From contig NC_018016.1 of assembly GCF_000265465.1 (NCBI RefSeq), positions 501,501 to 565,500 of the forward strand: DNA of 64,000 bases, read 5' to 3'. A program made the position numbers and the translations under genes. This stretch comes from Ornithobacterium rhinotracheale DSM 15997 (GTDB lineage: Bacteria; Bacteroidota; Bacteroidia; Flavobacteriales; Weeksellaceae). Positions 62,233 through 64,000 of this stretch are shown here, piece by piece. The notes under the pieces are model-generated. The model had not been told where the DNA came from. It saw nothing but the letters and a program-made list of their open reading frames with translations, and searched no databases. The stretch's first letter is position 1, and each line of letters begins with the position of its first letter.

Positions 62233-63057
62233 TTATTTTTTTACTCTTACAATATCTTTGTCGTTTTTAAGTTCAGACAAGGTTTTAAAACCTGGCACAG
62301 CGTTTAAAATATATTTAATTACTTCTAAACGAGCCGTGGACTTATCATCGGTTGTCACTACTACCCATGGTGATTTTTCGGTAGCTGTTTTCTCAATCAT
62401 TTCTGAAATGTAATAGGAATAATCGTCCCATTTTTCTTGTGCTTGTTTATCTAAGTCGCCCAATTTCCAATTCTTCAACGGGTCGGTTTTGCGTTTTTCT
62501 AATCGCTTGGCTTGTTCTTTTTTTGAAATGTCTAAAAAGATTTTAATTAAATTGATTCCGTCTTCGATTAAAAGTTGCTCCAAGTTGGGCACTTGCAGCA
62601 TGAAGGATTGATACTGTGCTGGCGTTGAGAATCCGAAAACGGGCTCTACCACGGCACGATTGTACCAGCTTCGATCAAAAAACACCATTTCGCCTGCCGA
62701 TGGCAAATGTTGCAAATATCGCTGAAAATACCATTGCCCCGCTTCTTTAGGCGTAGGCTTGCTCAAGGCAACGATGTGGTAGTTTTTACCATTTAAAAAC
62801 ATGGTGGTGCGCGAAATAGCTCCGCCTTTTCCTGCAGCATCGCGCCCTTCGAATATGACTAAAAGGCGTTTCCCTTCGACTAAGATATGGCTTTGTAGGC
62901 GCACGAGCTCGTGCTGGAGAAGATTCATTTCTTGCTCATCTTTCAATTGCTTGAGGATTTTTTTTTCTTTGATGATTCCTTCTTTGATGAGCAATTCCAT
63001 GACTTGCTTTTTGTCGCGGATTTCTTCTAAGTCTTTTAAATTAAATTCTGCTGCCAT
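62233..63057 (-). CDS. ppk2: Polyphosphate kinase 2 family protein
   Basis: PPK2 enzymes transfer phosphate between polyphosphate and nucleotides. The 274-residue single-domain protein has Walker A GRDAAGKGG (71-79), the lid/Walker B DRSWYNR (128-134) and the basic lid KRLEKRKTDPLKNWK. Single-domain PPK2 members of this length usually make NTPs from nucleoside di- or monophosphates using polyphosphate; the class (I, II or III) is not resolved here. Confidence 0.95.
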   Translation of the reverse strand: MAAEFNLKDLEEIRDKKQVMELLIKEGIIKEKKILKQLKDEQEMNLLQHELVRLQSHILVEGKRLLVIFEGRDAAGKGGAISRTTMFLNGKNYHIVALSKPTPKEAGQWYFQRYLQHLPSAGEMVFFDRSWYNRAVVEPVFGFSTPAQYQSFMLQVPNLEQLLIEDGINLIKIFLDISKKEQAKRLEKRKTDPLKNWKLGDLDKQAQEKWDDYSYYISEMIEKTATEKSPWVVVTTDDKSTARLEVIKYILNAVPGFKTLSELKNDKDIVRVKK

Positions 63058-63107
63058 GCTATTTTTTTTTAGTTTCTAAGATATTAAATTTTTTGATACA
63101 AAAATTG

Positions 63108-63164
63108 AAAAACCCACACAATTATCATTTTTCATTTTAAAAAATGACTTTTGCATGGGTTTTT
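63108..63164 (-). terminator. Possible terminator of the T9SS cargo gene
   Basis: Arms AAAAACCCA (63108-63116) and TGGGTTTTT (63156-63164) enclose a second AT-rich dyad and are followed by a T run on the minus strand. Confidence 0.55.
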
Positions 63165-63193
63165 AAAATTCAATAATTTGAATTAATCTACTA

Positions 63194-64000
63194 CTACTGA
63201 ACTATGATTTTCTCGAAATAGTTTGGCGTTGTTAAAACATAAGTTCCTACTGCTAAACCTGAGAGATTGATTGAGTTGCCACGAACGAATGGATTGTTAA
63301 TTTCTCGCACCAAGTTTCCTTGCATATCGTAGATTTTAATCCATTTGATTTGGGCTAAATTATCTCCTTTGGCAAACAACTGCTTATTGATTACTGGATT
63401 TGGATAAAATAATAGCTTACTTTGTGTTTTTCCTTCAAGTGTCTGCATTGTAATTGTCTCACTTTGTGCAATAAGATCTCCGTTGGCTTTTCGAGCAACG
63501 ATTCTAACCTTGTAGGTGGTTAAAGGCTTTAATCCAGAAATGGTAATCTCGTTTGTCTTAGTTGCACCTTTCACTTCACCATCAATCAAAACATCGTAAT
63601 AAGATACTCCTTTCATGTTGCTTGGCATATCCCAAGTAAGCGTAAAATTATCTGCGTTTACTACCACGAATTTCAATCCACTTAGCCCTTCAATCTCAGG
63701 CGGTGTTGGGTCGCTTGGTGGATTTGGAGACACTGGCGGTTCTGGATTTTGAGGAGGTTGTGGGGTATTAGGTCTTTCCTCTCCATTTTTCACGACAATC
63801 ATCTCTTTGATAGTGCGCTCGTGCGAGCCATTAGGAGTAGTTATTTTTAATGTTACATCGTATTTTCCATTATATTTGAATATCACTTTTGGATTTCGCA
63901 CATTTTTATTTGAAACATAAGACGGCTGAGGTTTAAAAGACCACTCCCATTTAGCATGATTTTGATCTACAATAGAGTAAGAATCAAATTGCACTTCCTG
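63194..64000 (-). CDS. Type 9 secretion cargo protein with PKD, Fn3 and C-terminal sorting domain (5' end outside window)
   Basis: The frame is open to the window edge, so only the last 268 or so residues are seen. A PKD-like domain (WEWSFKPQPSY to TLKITTPNGSHERTI) is followed by a Pro/Asn-rich linker, a fibronectin type III domain (FVVVNADNFTLTWDMPS to YKVRIVARKANG) and a type A sorting domain (LLFYPNPVINKQLF, IKIYDMQGNLV, GLAVGTYVLTT, ending IIVQ). The protein is thus secreted through T9SS and anchored or released at the surface. The catalytic or adhesive part lies beyond the window; PKD-Fn3 tails are common on proteases. Confidence 0.9.
   Translation of the reverse strand, partial: QEVQFDSYSIVDQNHAKWEWSFKPQPSYVSNKNVRNPKVIFKYNGKYDVTLKITTPNGSHERTIKEMIVVKNGEERPNTPQPPQNPEPPVSPNPPSDPTPPEIEGLSGLKFVVVNADNFTLTWDMPSNMKGVSYYDVLIDGEVKGATKTNEITISGLKPLTTYKVRIVARKANGDLIAQSETITMQTLEGKTQSKLLFYPNPVINKQLFAKGDNLAQIKWIKIYDMQGNLVREINNPFVRGNSINLSGLAVGTYVLTTPNYFEKIIVQ

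Overview
The window looks like a chromosomal segment of a Bacteroidota bacterium, most likely class Flavobacteriia and perhaps family Weeksellaceae. The DNA is AT-rich. Many genes are preceded by the Bacteroidota sigma-factor signature (-7 box TAnnTTTG, sometimes with TTTG 18-20 bp upstream) and few have a clear Shine-Dalgarno sequence. The gene content fits: a SusC-type TonB receptor, an S46 dipeptidyl-peptidase, a type 9 secretion (T9SS) sorting domain, GH92 and GH2 glycosidases, a DUF4856 lipoprotein, NamZ, and an Mpi-family invertase. No phage is visible, and the only transposase-related gene is a lone zinc-ribbon domain.

Layout. 1-2975: SusC-type receptor cut by the window edge. 3.1-7.3 kb: grpE-dnaJ, with a divergent S46 peptidase. 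7.3-16.6 kb: an accessory island between a tRNA-Leu(CAA) gene and housekeeping DNA. It holds an Mpi-type serine invertase, an out-of-phase target-recognition cassette, a small unknown gene, an Eco57I-type adenine methyltransferase and a PLD-SNF2 protein. 16.7-32.8 kb: mostly housekeeping and metabolic genes (esterase, kbl, clpP, PepSY membrane protein, TrmH-type methylase, ychF, TonB receptor, der, DUF4856 lipoprotein, lpd, Bcr/CflA efflux pump, tRNA-Gly and tRNA-Leu, era). 33-44.5 kb: two surface proteins, an AmpG-like carrier, GH92, two poorly known proteins, GH2 and a nucleoid-associated protein. 44.8-51 kb: aconitase, zinc-ribbon protein, ZnuD-like receptor and a His-rich lipoprotein. 51-64 kb: PLP decarboxylase, Atl-type protein, namZ, ABC permease, a 42-bp tandem repeat, mutS, corA, a sufE-glycosyltransferase-nuclease operon, rplS, DUF2007, ppk2 and the end of a T9SS cargo protein.

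The most interesting system is the island. The methyltransferase gene (9710-13048, minus) and a second, start-less C-terminal specificity fragment (about 8177-9094, plus) lie tail to tail. They share a 27-bp inverted repeat (10533-10559 and 8176-8202, one mismatch) at the point where their homology begins and in the same codon phase. The invertase gene starts 88 bp away. Inverting the roughly 2.35 kb between the repeats would give the methyltransferase a different recognition domain and would also place the 208-codon gene (9091-9717) in the operon behind it. I read this as a phase-variable restriction-modification or defence locus. The structure is seen in the sequence; the switching itself is inferred.
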